DNA of 64,000 bases, taken from assembly GCA_023954075.1 (NCBI GenBank), contig JAMLIV010000009.1, forward strand, positions 1-64,000. Reading direction: 5' to 3'. Below, piece after piece: positions 34,754 to 44,285 of this stretch (position 1 is the first letter of the stretch; each line of letters starts with the position of its first letter). The notes below the pieces were generated by a model, which was not told where the DNA came from, did not search any database, and worked only from the letters and a program-made list of their open reading frames with translations. The DNA comes from Lysobacteraceae bacterium (GTDB lineage: Bacteria; Pseudomonadota; Gammaproteobacteria; Xanthomonadales; Xanthomonadaceae). The translations under genes and the position numbers were made by a program.

Positions 34754-34803
34754 GCGCCCCCACTTTTGATCCTTCCATCCGCATCAAGGGATAAACAACA
34801 AAA

Positions 34804-36042
34804 ATGAGCAGCCATCTCTTCACCTCCGAATCGGTGTCTGAAGGCCATCCGGACAAGATCGCCGACCAGATTTCCGACGCCGTGCTCGACGCCATCATCG
34901 CCAGGGATCCTGCGGCGCGCGTGGCCTGCGAGACGCTGGTGAAGACCGGCGTGGCCATCGTGGCTGGCGAAATCACCACCTCGGCCTGGGTCGACATCGA
35001 GGAGATCGCGCGCAAGGTGATTTCCGACATCGGCTACACCAGCTCGGAAGTGGGTTTCGATGGGCACACCTGTGCGGTGATGAACCTGATCGGCAAGCAG
35101 TCGACCCACATCGCCGCCGGCGTCGACGGCGCGGGCAAGAACAAGAAGAAGCCCGAAGAACAGGGTGCCGGCGATCAGGGCCTGATGTTCGGCTACGCCT
35201 GCCGCGAAGCGCCCGAGCACATGCCGGCGCCGATCTACTACAGCCACCGGCTGGTGGAGCAACAAGCCAAGGTTCGCAAGAAGAAGAACTCGCCCCTGCC
35301 CTGGCTGCGCCCGGACGCCAAGAGCCAGGTCACGCTGCGCTATGACGGCGACCGCATCGTCGGTCTGGACGCGGTCGTGCTTTCCACCCAGCACGATCCG
35401 GCGATCAAGCACAAGGAGATCGTCGAGGGCGTGTACGAGCACATCCTCAAGCCGGTGCTGCCCAAGGAGTGGCTGGAAAAGCTGCCCAAGAGCAAGGTCC
35501 ACATCAATCCCACCGGTATCTTCGCCATCGGCGGGCCGATGGGCGACTGCGGCCTGACCGGGCGCAAGATCATCGTCGACACCTACGGCGGCATGGCCCG
35601 TCACGGCGGCGGCGCGTTCTCCGGCAAGGATCCGTCCAAGGTTGATCGTTCGGCCGCCTATGCCGCGCGCTACGTCGCCAAGAACATCGTGGATGCCGGT
35701 CTGGCCGACCGCTGCGAAATCCAGCTCAGCTACGCCATCGGCGTGGCCGAGCCGACCTCGATCTCGGTGACCACCTTCGGCACCGGCAAGATCGAGGATG
35801 CGAAGATCGAGAAGCTGATCCGCGCCCACTTCGATCTGCGCCCGTGGGGCATCATCAAGATGCTCGACCTGATCCATCCGATCTACCAGCCCACGGCGGC
35901 CTATGGCCACTTCGGCCGCAAGCCGAAGGAAATCAGCTACACGGACGGCGCGGAAAAGACCAGGACGGCGACGTCCTTCTCCTGGGAGCGCACGGATCGC
36001 GCCCAGGCCCTGCGCGAGGCCGCCGGTCTCAGGAAGAAGTAA
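34804..36042 (+). CDS. metK: S-adenosylmethionine synthetase
   Basis: A 412-aa enzyme making SAM from ATP and methionine. Signatures are [22 protein letters not shown] near the N-terminus, [12 protein letters not shown] (~122-133) and [23 protein letters not shown] (~263-285). A short Lys-rich insertion ([13 protein letters not shown], ~110-122) precedes the GAGDQG motif and makes it slightly longer than the E. coli enzyme. AAGGGA lies about 11 bp before the ATG. It is a single-gene unit closed by a strong bidirectional terminator. Confidence 0.97.
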   Translation: MSSHLFTSESVSEGHPDKIADQISDAVLDAIIARDPAARVACETLVKTGVAIVAGEITTSAWVDIEEIARKVISDIGYTSSEVGFDGHTCAVMNLIGKQSTHIAAGVDGAGKNKKKPEEQGAGDQGLMFGYACREAPEHMPAPIYYSHRLVEQQAKVRKKKNSPLPWLRPDAKSQVTLRYDGDRIVGLDAVVLSTQHDPAIKHKEIVEGVYEHILKPVLPKEWLEKLPKSKVHINPTGIFAIGGPMGDCGLTGRKIIVDTYGGMARHGGGAFSGKDPSKVDRSAAYAARYVAKNIVDAGLADRCEIQLSYAIGVAEPTSISVTTFGTGKIEDAKIEKLIRAHFDLRPWGIIKMLDLIHPIYQPTAAYGHFGRKPKEISYTDGAEKTRTATSFSWERTDRAQALREAAGLRKK

Positions 36043-36089
36043 GCGATCGACCGCGCCCGTCGGGCGCGTGCCGTCGCCGGTGGAAACGA

Positions 36090-36119
36090 AAAGGGGGAGC
36101 GGCATACCGCTCCCCCTTT
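36090..36119. terminator. Bidirectional rho-independent terminator (metK / bTHX)
   Basis: A perfect 13-bp arm AAAGGGGGAGCGG, loop cata and CCGCTCCCCCTTT. On the plus strand it ends TTTCTC and serves metK. On the minus strand it is followed by TTTTCGTTT and serves the small ribosomal protein gene. It is the clearest terminator in the window. Confidence 0.92.
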
Positions 36120-36141
36120 CTCATGTCAGCCGGCTGCGGAC

Positions 36142-36300
36142 TCAGGCCTTTTTCTTTGCCGCCGTCTTGCGTGCCGCCGGAGCCTTGGCCACGACGGCGA
36201 CCGGCACCGCCTCGGCGCTGGCCGCGCGGTGCGGGCGGGTGTTGCCGTAACTGCTGGAATAGCGCTTGCCCTTGGCCGTCTTGCGATCGCCCTTGCCCAT
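36142..36300 (-). CDS. thx: 30S ribosomal protein bTHX with Ala/Lys-rich tail
   Basis: A 52-aa basic protein found by direct reading. Its first 25 residues, MGKGDRKTAKGKRYSSSYGN then TRPHR, match the bTHX (Thx) peptide that binds in the head of the 30S subunit. The remaining ~27 residues form an Ala/Val/Lys-rich tail ending ARKTAAKKKA, an extension beyond the classic ~26-residue Thermus peptide. A perfect AAGGAG lies 8 bp before the ATG. The terminator downstream is shared with metK. Confidence 0.9.
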   Translation of the reverse strand: MGKGDRKTAKGKRYSSSYGNTRPHRAASAEAVPVAVVAKAPAARKTAAKKKA

Positions 36301-36418
36301 CGGTATTGCTCCTTTTTCGCGGAATCGGATGTCTCGCGCAGCGCGCGGCCGATTAGCCTACCATCGCTTCGCCACTGCGCAAGCTCGCCCCGCAGGCGGA
36401 ATCACCGGCGCGCGAAAC

Positions 36419-36841
36419 TCACGCCGTCCGGTCAGGCGCGGTAAGGTGGGACAGGCGGTAATTGACCAGGTGCGCGACCGCGATCAGCAGCCCTCCGGCC
36501 GCCATCATCACCGCGTGCCAGAGCGAATGGTCGTGCAGCGGGGAAAAGGCGTTGGCCCAGACCAGCACCAGGCCTGGTGCCAGCAGCAGCCACGCAAGGA
36601 AGGCGCGATGGCGGCGGTAGCCCACGGCGAGCGCGGCGACGGCCAGCACCGTGGCGAACACCACGAACGCCTGGTCGATGTCCACTCGCCCCACCACGCT
36701 CAGCCCAAGCGTGGGCAGCACCGCCAGCGCCAGCGGCAGCAGCGCGCAGTGCACCGCACATAAAAACGATGTCCACATGCCGACGCGGTCGCCGGTGCGC
36801 TGGAATCGATCGACCTGGCAGCTGGGGCGGGAAACTTCCAT
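36419..36841 (-). CDS. MerC-domain membrane protein, Zur-linked
   Basis: A 140-aa protein with four hydrophobic helices (~25-45, 53-72, 80-97, 110-128). The first carries FLCAVHCALLPL, the Cys/His pattern of MerC-like metal-transport proteins. It is divergent from znuD, and the 120-bp gap contains a strong Zur box, so the likely cargo is zinc rather than mercury. No other mer gene is present. The final residues contain no targeting motif. It could move zinc across the inner membrane after ZnuD brings it through the outer one. Confidence 0.78.
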   Translation of the reverse strand: MEVSRPSCQVDRFQRTGDRVGMWTSFLCAVHCALLPLALAVLPTLGLSVVGRVDIDQAFVVFATVLAVAALAVGYRRHRAFLAWLLLAPGLVLVWANAFSPLHDHSLWHAVMMAAGGLLIAVAHLVNYRLSHLTAPDRTA

Positions 36842-36864
36842 GACTTCCGGAACACGTGTCGTCT

Positions 36865-36893
36865 TTGCGAAACACTATAACATGACTTACAAA
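36865..36893 (+). promoter_or_regulatory. Putative znuD promoter (TTGCGA-N17-TACAAA)
   Basis: -35 TTGCGA at 36865-36870 and -10 TACAAA at 36888-36893 are separated by exactly 17 bp. The -10 overlaps the left edge of the Zur box, as expected for zinc-dependent repression. Confidence 0.45.
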
Positions 36894-36913
36894 ATGTTAC
36901 TTGATAACATTCC
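36891..36913. promoter_or_regulatory. Zur box (zinc-responsive operator)
   Basis: The 23-bp site reads aAAATGTTActtgATAACATTcc. Its core AATGTTA-N5-TAACATT is a perfect inverted repeat. It agrees at about 18 of 23 positions with the gammaproteobacterial Zur consensus GAAATGTTATANTATAACATTTC as I recall it. It lies between divergent MerC-like and ZnuD genes, with zur itself 4 kb away. An extra half-site ATAACAT at 36877-36883 suggests a second, weaker site facing the MerC gene. Confidence 0.85.
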
Positions 36914-36961
36914 AACCGACAGGTCCCACCTCCGGGACACGTGCCACAGCCCTGGACGCCC

Positions 36962-39127
36962 ATGTTCCCCAAGACGATTTGCCACGCCCCGCTCGTCTGC
37001 ACCATTGCACTGGCCATTGCCGCCTCCCCGCGCTTCGCCGCCGCCGATGCCACGGACGGCACCGCGCGAACGGCGCAAACGCTCGACGAAATCACCGTCA
37101 CCGCCACGCCGATGCGCACCTCGGCCGAGGACATTGCCGCGCCGGTCGACGTGCTCGCGGGCGAGCTGCTGGAGCGCAGCAAGGCGGCCACGCTCGGGCA
37201 AACGCTGTCCGGATTGCCCGGCGTCCAGGGCGGCGACTTCGGCGCGGGCGTGAGCCGTCCGATCATCCGCGGCCAGGAAGGCCCGCGCGTGCAGATCCTT
37301 TCCAGCGGACTGGCGACGATGGACGTCTCCACCGTCAGCGCCGATCACGCGGTCAGCGTCGAGCCGTTTCTGGCCGACCAGATCGAGGTGCTGAAAGGTC
37401 CGGCGACCCTGCTGTTCGGCAGCGGCGCGATCGGCGGCGCGGTCAACGTGGTCGATGGACGCATCGCCACGGAACTGCCTGACGCTGCGCTTTCCGGTCG
37501 CGCCGAGGTGCGCGGCAACAGCGTCAGCGACGAACGCACCGGCATGTTCCGGCTCGACGGGATGAGCGGCGACTGGGTGCTGCATGTCGACGGCCTGGTG
37601 CGCAATACCGACGATGTCGATATCCCCGGCGTGGCGCGGCTGGAAGATCACGTCGCGGACGAGCCGCAGGTCCACGGCCTGCTGCCAAACAGCTCGATCC
37701 GCACCCGCGCCGCCGGCATCGGCGCGACCCGGTTTGGCGAACGCGGCTACTTCGGCCTGGCAGGTTCCAGCTACCGCAGCAACTACGGCATCCCCGACGG
37801 GGCCCACGCGCACGATGACGAGGACGATCATGGCCACGACCAGGGCGATGACGACCATGACGACGAGGAACACGGGCAGGAGGAGAGCCGCGTGCGCATC
37901 GACCTGGTGCAGAACCGCTGGGACCTGCGCGGCGGCATCTACGACCCGCTCGCCTTCCTGCAGCGCGTGGACCTGCGCCTGGCCTACACCGACTACACGC
38001 ATACCGAGTTCGAGGGTGCGGACCGGGGCACCGTGTTCGACAACCGCGGCATCGAAGGGCGCATCGAGGCGGTGCAGAAGGACATCGCCGGCTGGCGCGG
38101 CGCGTTCGGCCTGCAGTTCGGCCAGTCCCGCTTCGATGCCGTGGGCGCGGAAGCCTTCGTCCCCGCCACCCGAACCCGAACGCTCGGGGCCTTCGTGCTG
38201 CAGGAAAAGACCTTTGCCCCGGTCAAGGTGGAGCTGGGCGCCCGCCATGATCGGGTGAAGCTCGACCCGGACCTGGAGAGCGCGCACAGCTTCGGTCTGG
38301 TCAACCTGTCGGCGGACGCCATCTGGCAGGTCAGCGACGCCATCGACCTGCGCCTGGGCCTGGACCGCTCGGAGCGCGCGCCGATCAACGAGGAGCTGTA
38401 CGCCGCCGGCCTGCACGTGGCCACGCGCTCGCTCGAAATCGGCGACGCCGGCCTCGACACCGAGCGCGCCAACCGCGCCGAATTCGGCCTGCACGCGCAC
38501 ACCGCGCGGATGACCTTCAAGGCGGCGATCTACCAGACCCGCTTCACCGACTTCATCTATCTGGCCGACACCGGGATCGAGGCGGACGGGGTGCCGGTCC
38601 GGCTGTGGGCACAGCAGAACGCCCTGTTCAACGGAGCCGAAGCGGAGGCGGTGTTTCACCTGTTCGACGCCGCCGCCGGCCGGCTCGACCTGCGCGTCTT
38701 CGGCGACACCGTGCGCGCCCGGCTCGACGGAAGCGGCAGCCGCAGCGTCGCGCTCGCCGTGCCGCACGGTGACCATGCCCACCACCACACCGTGGAACTG
38801 TCCAACGAGGGCAACATTCCGCGCTTGGCACCCGCGCGCTTTGGTGCCAGCCTGGCATGGGCGTCCGGCGGTCTGAGCTCCTCGGTCGGCGCGGTGCGCC
38901 ACCAGGCCCAGAACCGCGTGGCCGACAGCGAGGCCCCCAGCCCGGGCTACACGCTGGTTGACGCGCATCTGGCCTATCGCTGGGACAGGCCTGCGGCAAG
39001 CTGGGAGGTGTTCCTCGACGGCACCAACCTGGGCAATCAGGAAGCCCGCCCGCACACTTCGCTGCTGCGCGACTACGCGCCGCTGCCCGGCCGCGCCGTG
39101 GCGTTCGGGATGCGCGTGTACTTCTGA
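36962..39127 (+). CDS. znuD: TonB-dependent zinc receptor (ZnuD type)
   Basis: A 721-aa outer-membrane receptor. After a signal peptide the TonB-box-like TLDEITVTATPMRT starts the plug (PIIRGQEGPRVQIL, VEVLKGPATLLFGSGAIGGAVNVVDG region), followed by the beta-barrel ending in AVAFGMRVYF with C-terminal Phe. An Asp/His-rich external loop (AHAHDDEDDHGHDQ and following, residues ~280-310) is the zinc-capturing signature of ZnuD. A second His cluster is HGDHAHHH (~602-609). ATG 36962 is preferred over GTG 36941 as it begins a proper signal peptide. Control by Zur is indicated by the operator upstream. Confidence 0.92.
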   Translation: MFPKTICHAPLVCTIALAIAASPRFAAADATDGTARTAQTLDEITVTATPMRTSAEDIAAPVDVLAGELLERSKAATLGQTLSGLPGVQGGDFGAGVSRPIIRGQEGPRVQILSSGLATMDVSTVSADHAVSVEPFLADQIEVLKGPATLLFGSGAIGGAVNVVDGRIATELPDAALSGRAEVRGNSVSDERTGMFRLDGMSGDWVLHVDGLVRNTDDVDIPGVARLEDHVADEPQVHGLLPNSSIRTRAAGIGATRFGERGYFGLAGSSYRSNYGIPDGAHAHDDEDDHGHDQGDDDHDDEEHGQEESRVRIDLVQNRWDLRGGIYDPLAFLQRVDLRLAYTDYTHTEFEGADRGTVFDNRGIEGRIEAVQKDIAGWRGAFGLQFGQSRFDAVGAEAFVPATRTRTLGAFVLQEKTFAPVKVELGARHDRVKLDPDLESAHSFGLVNLSADAIWQVSDAIDLRLGLDRSERAPINEELYAAGLHVATRSLEIGDAGLDTERANRAEFGLHAHTARMTFKAAIYQTRFTDFIYLADTGIEADGVPVRLWAQQNALFNGAEAEAVFHLFDAAAGRLDLRVFGDTVRARLDGSGSRSVALAVPHGDHAHHHTVELSNEGNIPRLAPARFGASLAWASGGLSSSVGAVRHQAQNRVADSEAPSPGYTLVDAHLAYRWDRPAASWEVFLDGTNLGNQEARPHTSLLRDYAPLPGRAVAFGMRVYF

Positions 39128-39142
39128 GCGGCGGAATGCGTG

Positions 39143-39169
39143 GATGCCCGCGGCACGGCTGCGGGCATC
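39143..39169. terminator. Hairpin between convergent znuD and deacylase genes
   Basis: GATGCCCGC, 9-nt loop and GCGGGCATC form a perfect 9-bp stem that ends at the stop codon of the minus-strand gene and lies 16 bp after the znuD stop. Both strands lack a T-tract. Position suggests a shared terminator. Confidence 0.5.
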
Positions 39170-40425
39170 TAGTCCTGATCCAGCTCGTCATCCAGCGGCA
39201 GGGACTCCGGATCCGCCGGATCGCGCCCGCCGTCTTCGTCGGTCACGCCGCGGCTGCCGCGCTGCGCATCGCTGACGACCTGTTGTTCGCTGGTTTCCTC
39301 GCCCAGATGAAACACCGCGAATCCCGGCAGCACGACCTGGTTGCGCGCCATGCCGATCACCCGGCCGCGCACCGGGGACACCAGATCGCGCTCGATGTTG
39401 TTGATCGGGTCGATCACGATCCCCAGCACCTGGCCCGGCTCCACGCTTTCGCCCAGGCGCACGCGCCCCAGCAGCAGGCCACCGGCATCCGATCGCACCC
39501 AGGAGGAGTCGTAGAAGATCGGCTGCGGCTCGTCCCAGGCCGGCAGGTGGCGGGTCATGCCGAGCTTGTGCATCAGGGTCGATATCGCCTGTTCGCCGTG
39601 CACGATTTCCTCGGCTTCCAGCTCGCCCGGCCCGCCGACCTCGAAGGTCACGGCGGGGATGCCGGCCTGGATCGCGGCGTTGCGCAACATGCCGCGCGAG
39701 CCGGCGCTGTGCAGCACCGTGGTGGCACCGAAGCCGCGGGTGAACTCGCGCACTTCCGGCCGGCTCAGGTCGGCGCGGACCTGCGGCAGGTTGCGCCGGT
39801 CGAACGAGCCGGTGTGCAGATCCACCAGGGCGTCGCAGCGCTGCACGATCTCGATGAAGAAGTTGTAGGCGATGCGCGAGGCGATGCTGCCGTGGCGCGT
39901 TCCGGGAAAATAGCGGTTGAGATCGCGCCGATCCGGCAGGTAGCGCGAGTTGCGCGAGAAGCCGAACAGATTGACCACCGGGACCGCGATCAGGGTTCCG
40001 CCCAGATCGGCCGGCTCGACGCCATTGACGATGCGCCGCACGATCTCGACGCTGTTGAGCTCGTCGCCGTGGATGCCGGCGGTCAGGCACAAAACCGGCC
40101 CGGGCCGCACGCCGTGCGCCACCACCACCGGGCTGATCACCTCGCTGCCGGAGAAGCTCATTCCGGCGTTCCACTCCAGCCGCGCGCGCTTGCCCGGCAA
40201 GACCTGGGTGTCGAGGATCGTGAAGGGCCCCACCAGCACCGGGCCGACGAATTCGGAAGAGGCCGGATCGCCCGCAGGAATCAGCGGGGGCGGCCCGACA
40301 AAGGCATCCGCCGGCGTCGCCTGCGGCGGCAGAGGTGCCTGCGCCGCGGCGGCCAGGGCCATCAGGGCCAGGCCCAGCCCGAAGCACCCACGTCCACGCC
40401 ATCGGACGCCACCGGCTGCCGCCAT
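39169..40425 (-). CDS. Secreted succinylglutamate desuccinylase/aspartoacylase-family deacylase
   Basis: A 418-aa M14-like zinc hydrolase. An N-terminal hydrophobic segment (GCFGLGLALMALAAAAQA) predicts export. The zinc motif is TAGIHGDELNS (His and Glu), with the third ligand in DALVDLHTGS. The arginine-bearing RYFPGTRHGSIASR and the general-base region TFEVGGPGELE are present. The C-terminus is a beta-rich biotinyl-like domain (LESVEPGQVLGIVID) and an acidic tail. The substrate is unknown, possibly an acylated amino acid or peptide. It begins 2 bp after the zur stop, so a zinc enzyme is co-translated with the zinc regulator. Confidence 0.82.
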   Translation of the reverse strand: MAAAGGVRWRGRGCFGLGLALMALAAAAQAPLPPQATPADAFVGPPPLIPAGDPASSEFVGPVLVGPFTILDTQVLPGKRARLEWNAGMSFSGSEVISPVVVAHGVRPGPVLCLTAGIHGDELNSVEIVRRIVNGVEPADLGGTLIAVPVVNLFGFSRNSRYLPDRRDLNRYFPGTRHGSIASRIAYNFFIEIVQRCDALVDLHTGSFDRRNLPQVRADLSRPEVREFTRGFGATTVLHSAGSRGMLRNAAIQAGIPAVTFEVGGPGELEAEEIVHGEQAISTLMHKLGMTRHLPAWDEPQPIFYDSSWVRSDAGGLLLGRVRLGESVEPGQVLGIVIDPINNIERDLVSPVRGRVIGMARNQVVLPGFAVFHLGEETSEQQVVSDAQRGSRGVTDEDGGRDPADPESLPLDDELDQD

Positions 40426-40427
40426 GC

Positions 40428-40916
40428 TCACTCCGACTCCGCGCAGCGCGCGCAGCGCCCGTGCACTTCCAGGGTCTGCGCCAGCGGCCTGAATCCGAGC
40501 GCATACGCCTGTTCGGTCAGCAGGCGGGTGGCGCGCTCGTCTTCCATCTCGACCGCGCGGCCGCAGCCTTCGCAGATCAGGAATGGCACCGAATGCCGCT
40601 GGCGCGGCTGGTGGCAACCAACGTAGGCGTTGATCGACTCCAGCTTGTGGATGAAGCCGTTTTCGAGCAGGAAATCGAGCACGCGGTACACCGTGGGCGG
40701 TGCCGCCGGGCCGCGATCGTCGCGCAGCTGGTCCATCAGGTCGTAGGCCTTCACCGGCAGCTCCGCCTGCGCCACCAGGCGCAGCACCCGCTCGCGCAGC
40801 GGCGTCAGGCGCAGTCCGCGCTCGTCGCACACGTCCATGACTTCGCGCACGAAGGCGTCCCGATCATGCACATGATCGTCGGGGTGAACGCAGCGCTGGT
40901 GCGGGATCGGAGCCAT
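40428..40916 (-). CDS. zur: Zinc uptake regulator, Fur family
   Basis: A 162-aa Fur-family repressor. It has a His-rich start (HQRCVHPDDHVHDRDAF), a winged helix with recognition region GPAAPPTVYRVLDFLLENGFIHKLES, and the structural zinc cysteines in LICEGCGRAVEM and GRCARCAE. The assignment as Zur rather than Fur rests on the His-rich N-terminus and on the Zur box/ZnuD/MerC cluster. It is in an operon with the deacylase. A TATGAT box 8 bp before the ATG predicts a leaderless or near-leaderless message. Confidence 0.88.
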   Translation of the reverse strand: MAPIPHQRCVHPDDHVHDRDAFVREVMDVCDERGLRLTPLRERVLRLVAQAELPVKAYDLMDQLRDDRGPAAPPTVYRVLDFLLENGFIHKLESINAYVGCHQPRQRHSVPFLICEGCGRAVEMEDERATRLLTEQAYALGFRPLAQTLEVHGRCARCAESE

Positions 40917-40924
40917 CGGCCGGG

Positions 40925-40930
40925 ATCATA
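40925..40930 (-). promoter_or_regulatory. Putative zur promoter -10 (TATGAT)
   Basis: On the minus strand TATGAT is followed by CCCGGCCG and then ATG. A start 7-8 bp after the -10 would fall on or next to the first codon. No clear -35 is visible. The box lies in the 74-bp gap after gltX. Confidence 0.45.
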
Positions 40931-40990
40931 GCATCGCCATCCGGTGCCTCTTTCGCGACCCGGTCACGCCCTCATCGGCGAGACAGGCAG

Positions 40991-42403
40991 TCAGCCCGGA
41001 AGCATTCCCGAGGCCACGATATCGAGCGCGCGATCCAGCCGCGCCAGCGCGCCTTCGCGCCCGCACAGGTGGATCGTCCAGTCGATCGAGGGCGATACCT
41101 GCGAGCCGGTCATCGCCACCCGCAGCGGCTGCGCCACCTTTCCCAGCCCCAGGCCCTGCGCCTCGGCACAGGCGCGCAGCGCCGCGTCGATGGCTTCGGG
41201 ATTCCACTCGTCCAGGGCCGCCAGGCGCGCGCGCGCGTCGGCCAGCACCGCGCCGGCCGGAAGCAGGTGCTTGGACACCGCCGCCTGGTCCCACTGTTCG
41301 ATGCCCAGGTACCAGACCCGCGCACGCTCGGCCATTTCCTTGAGCGTCTTGACCCGCTCGCGCAGGGCCACCACCACGTCGGCCGGATCCGGGCCGCGCT
41401 CGGCGTCGATGCCGGCGTTGTGCAGGTGCCACATGAAGTGCGGAACGATCTCGAGCGGATCATCGTTCTTGAGGTAGTGCTGGTTGACCCAGGCGAGCTT
41501 GTCGAAGTCGAAGCGCGAAGGCGCCTTGTTGACGTCCTCGACCCGGAACAGTTCGATCATCTGCGCGATCGAAAAGATTTCCTGGTCGCCGTGCGACCAG
41601 CCGAGGCGTGCGATGTAGTTGAGCAGGGCGTGCGGCAGGTAGCCGTCGTCGCGGTACTGCATCACGCTCACCGCGCCGTGACGCTTGGAGAGCTTGGCAC
41701 CGTCCGGCCCGTGGATCATCGGCAGGTGCGCGAAGCTGGGCGGGGTGACGCCCAAGGCGCGGTAGATGTTGATCTGGCGCGGGGTGTTGTTGATGTGATC
41801 CTCGCCGCGGATCACCTCGGTGATGCCCATGTCGATGTCGTCCACCACCACCGCGAAGTTGTAGGTGGGGTGGTCGTCGGAGCGCCAGATGATGAGGTCG
41901 TCCAACTCCTCGTTGCCGATCTCGATGCGTCCGCGCACCCGGTCGTCGAACACCACGCTGCCGTCCAGCGGGTTCCTGAAACGGATGACGCGGTTGGGAT
42001 CGTCGCGGCGCGGTTCGTCCAGATCGCGGTAGTGGCCGTTGTAGCGCGGCTTGCGGCCCTCGGCCATGGCCTGCTCGCGCATGGCTTCGATCTCCTCGCG
42101 CGACTCGTAGGCGTAGTAGGCCTTGCCGGCCTTCACCAGGTCTTCGGCCACCTGGCGGTAACGGTCGATGCGCAGGGTTTGATAAAACGGGCCTTCGTCG
42201 TGCTCGAGGCCGAGCCACTGCATCCCCTGCAGGATCGCGTCCACCGCCTCCTGGGTGGAGCGCTCGCGGTCGGTGTCCTCGATGCGCAGGATGAATCGGC
42301 CGCCCTGACGGCGCGCTTCCAGCCAGGCGTAGAGCGCGGTGCGCGCGCCGCCAATGTGCAGGAATCCGGTGGGGCTGGGGGCGAATCGGGTACGGCAGGT
42401 CAT
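40991..42403 (-). CDS. gltX: Glutamyl-tRNA synthetase
   Basis: A 470-aa class I synthetase charging tRNA-Glu. The HIGH-type motif sits in [19 protein letters not shown] at the N-terminus, [14 protein letters not shown] follows, and the KMSKS-type motif is KLSKRHG near residue 238. The C-terminal anticodon-binding helices are complete. ATG 42403 directly precedes the catalytic fold; a longer in-frame start at 42433 is less likely. It is transcribed in the same direction as zur and aidB. Confidence 0.97.
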   Translation of the reverse strand: MTCRTRFAPSPTGFLHIGGARTALYAWLEARRQGGRFILRIEDTDRERSTQEAVDAILQGMQWLGLEHDEGPFYQTLRIDRYRQVAEDLVKAGKAYYAYESREEIEAMREQAMAEGRKPRYNGHYRDLDEPRRDDPNRVIRFRNPLDGSVVFDDRVRGRIEIGNEELDDLIIWRSDDHPTYNFAVVVDDIDMGITEVIRGEDHINNTPRQINIYRALGVTPPSFAHLPMIHGPDGAKLSKRHGAVSVMQYRDDGYLPHALLNYIARLGWSHGDQEIFSIAQMIELFRVEDVNKAPSRFDFDKLAWVNQHYLKNDDPLEIVPHFMWHLHNAGIDAERGPDPADVVVALRERVKTLKEMAERARVWYLGIEQWDQAAVSKHLLPAGAVLADARARLAALDEWNPEAIDAALRACAEAQGLGLGKVAQPLRVAMTGSQVSPSIDWTIHLCGREGALARLDRALDIVASGMLPG

Positions 42404-42449
42404 GGCGGCGCAGGGTTGAAAGGAGCCGGTCATTCTACCTGCAAGCCGC

Positions 42450-44108
42450 CTACGACTCGGGAAAGGCGCGTCCGATCAGCGCATCGAACGGCGCATCCGC
42501 AGGCAGGGTGCCGAAGCACTGCCCGTGCTGGCCATCCAGGCGCGTGGCGATGAAAAGGTCCGCCGCCTGCGCCTGCCCCGCGCGGATCAGCTGCGTCGCC
42601 TCCAGCGCCAGCGCGATGCGCTCGGTCAAGAGGCGCGCGCGGGCCTCGAGCGTGTCGGTGGCATCCAGGGTGCGTTCGATCCAGCGGGCCTCGTCGTCCA
42701 GCCGGCGGTTTTCCCCGGCGACGCCGGCCAGTTCGGCCATCAGCGCCTCGCGCGTGGCCGGCTCGCGCCGCAGCGCGCGCAGCACGTCCAGGCACTGGAT
42801 GTTGCCGCTGCCTTCCCAGATCGAGTTCACCGGCGCCTGCCGATAGAGGCGCGGCAGGATCGAATCCTCGATGTAGCCATTGCCGCCGAGGCACTCCTGC
42901 GCCTCGTTCACCACCGGCGGGCAGCGCTTGCAGACGTGGTATTTGCCGATCGCGGTGGCGACGCGGGCGAATGCCGCCTCCATCGGATCATGCGGCGCGG
43001 CGTCGATCGCGCGCGCCACGCGCAGCGCCAGCACCATGGCAGCCTCGGATTCCAGCGCCAGATCGGCGAGCACGTTCCTCATCAGCGTCTGCTCGACCAG
43101 ACGCCGGCCGAAGGCGTGCCGGCCGCGCGCATGGTGGATCGCCTGCACCAGCGCCTGGCGCATGATCCCGGCCGAGCCGATCAGGCAGTCCTGGCGGGTG
43201 AGCGCCACCATTTCCAGGATGGTGGCCACGCCGCGGCCTTCCTCGCCGACCAGCCAGGCCACCGCGCCGGTGAATTCGACCTCGGAGCTGGCGTTGGCCC
43301 AATCCCCGAGCTTGTCCTTGAGGCGCTGGATGCGGATGGCGTTGCGCGCGCCGTCGGGCAGGAGGCGCGGCATGAGGAAGCAGGACAGGCCGCCCGCCGC
43401 CTGCGCCAGCACCAGGAAGGCGTCGCTCATCGGTGCGGAGAAGAAGAACTTGTGCCCGACCAGCTCGTACGCTTCGCCCGGCCCCGGGGACGCGACCGGC
43501 GTGGCGCGCGTGCTGTTGGTGCGCACGTCCGAACCGCCCTGCTTTTCGGTCATGCCCATGCCGATGGTGTTGCCGGCCTTGGCCGCGGCCGGCACCGCGC
43601 GCCCGTCGTAACGCGTTGCCAGGATGCGCGGCAGCCACTCGCGCGCCAGCGAAGGCTGCTGGCGCAGCGCCGGCACGCAGGCGTGGGTCATGGTCAGCGG
43701 GCAGTTGTGGCCCTGCTCGGGCTGCATGTGCAGGTAGGCGAGCGCGGCACGCGCCACGTGCGCGCCGCGCGTGCCCTCGTGGCACCAGGAAAAATTCGGC
43801 ACGCCGTGTTCGATGCCCAGCTGCATCAGGCGGTGGTAGGCGGGATGGAACTCGACCTCGTCGATGCGGTTTCCCAGGGCATCACAAGGCCGGAATGCGG
43901 GCCGATGCTGGTTGGCAAGCACGCCCAGCCGCATCGCCTCGCCACCGGCCACCGGGCCAAACGCCGCCAGCGCATCGCGCGCCCAGCCGCCTCCCTCGCG
44001 CTCGAGCGCCTGCTGCAGCGCGATGTCGGTCGCAAAGGCATCGTAGTCGCCGAGCGGCGGCACCTGGTTCTCGACGCGATGGGTGACGAACTGGTCGGCG
44101 AGTGGCAT
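42450..44108 (-). CDS. aidB: AidB-like acyl-CoA dehydrogenase
   Basis: A 552-aa FAD protein of the acyl-CoA dehydrogenase superfamily. The match to AidB runs along the full length: N-terminal [30 protein letters not shown] in the flavin region, [16 protein letters not shown], and [38 protein letters not shown] toward the C-terminus. AidB protects DNA during alkylation stress in E. coli. Here it is away from ada and alkB, 46 bp upstream of gltX. It is likely cytoplasmic. Confidence 0.9.
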   Translation of the reverse strand: MPLADQFVTHRVENQVPPLGDYDAFATDIALQQALEREGGGWARDALAAFGPVAGGEAMRLGVLANQHRPAFRPCDALGNRIDEVEFHPAYHRLMQLGIEHGVPNFSWCHEGTRGAHVARAALAYLHMQPEQGHNCPLTMTHACVPALRQQPSLAREWLPRILATRYDGRAVPAAAKAGNTIGMGMTEKQGGSDVRTNSTRATPVASPGPGEAYELVGHKFFFSAPMSDAFLVLAQAAGGLSCFLMPRLLPDGARNAIRIQRLKDKLGDWANASSEVEFTGAVAWLVGEEGRGVATILEMVALTRQDCLIGSAGIMRQALVQAIHHARGRHAFGRRLVEQTLMRNVLADLALESEAAMVLALRVARAIDAAPHDPMEAAFARVATAIGKYHVCKRCPPVVNEAQECLGGNGYIEDSILPRLYRQAPVNSIWEGSGNIQCLDVLRALRREPATREALMAELAGVAGENRRLDDEARWIERTLDATDTLEARARLLTERIALALEATQLIRAGQAQAADLFIATRLDGQHGQCFGTLPADAPFDALIGRAFPES

Positions 44109-44285
44109 GACGGGCTTCTCCGTGCGGGCGGAACAGGCGGCGTGGCCCCAACTCTAGCGCGAAGCCGTGGTGCGGACACCGATGCCACGATGAGCCGATT
44201 TCCTATGCCGGCGGGCGGCAGCGCCCGATGGGCCGGGCGCGTGGCGAAAGCGAGACTGACGCCACACTTTTCACGGAGTCCCGCC

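Noticed and set aside
34686-34803. SAM or SAH riboswitch before metK
   Set aside because: No conserved pairing pattern of known SAM/SAH aptamers could be drawn in the 118-bp gap.
37801-37890. His/Asp-rich repeat in znuD as a simple-sequence artefact
   Set aside because: It is in frame, lies in a predicted external loop and is the expected zinc-binding feature of ZnuD.
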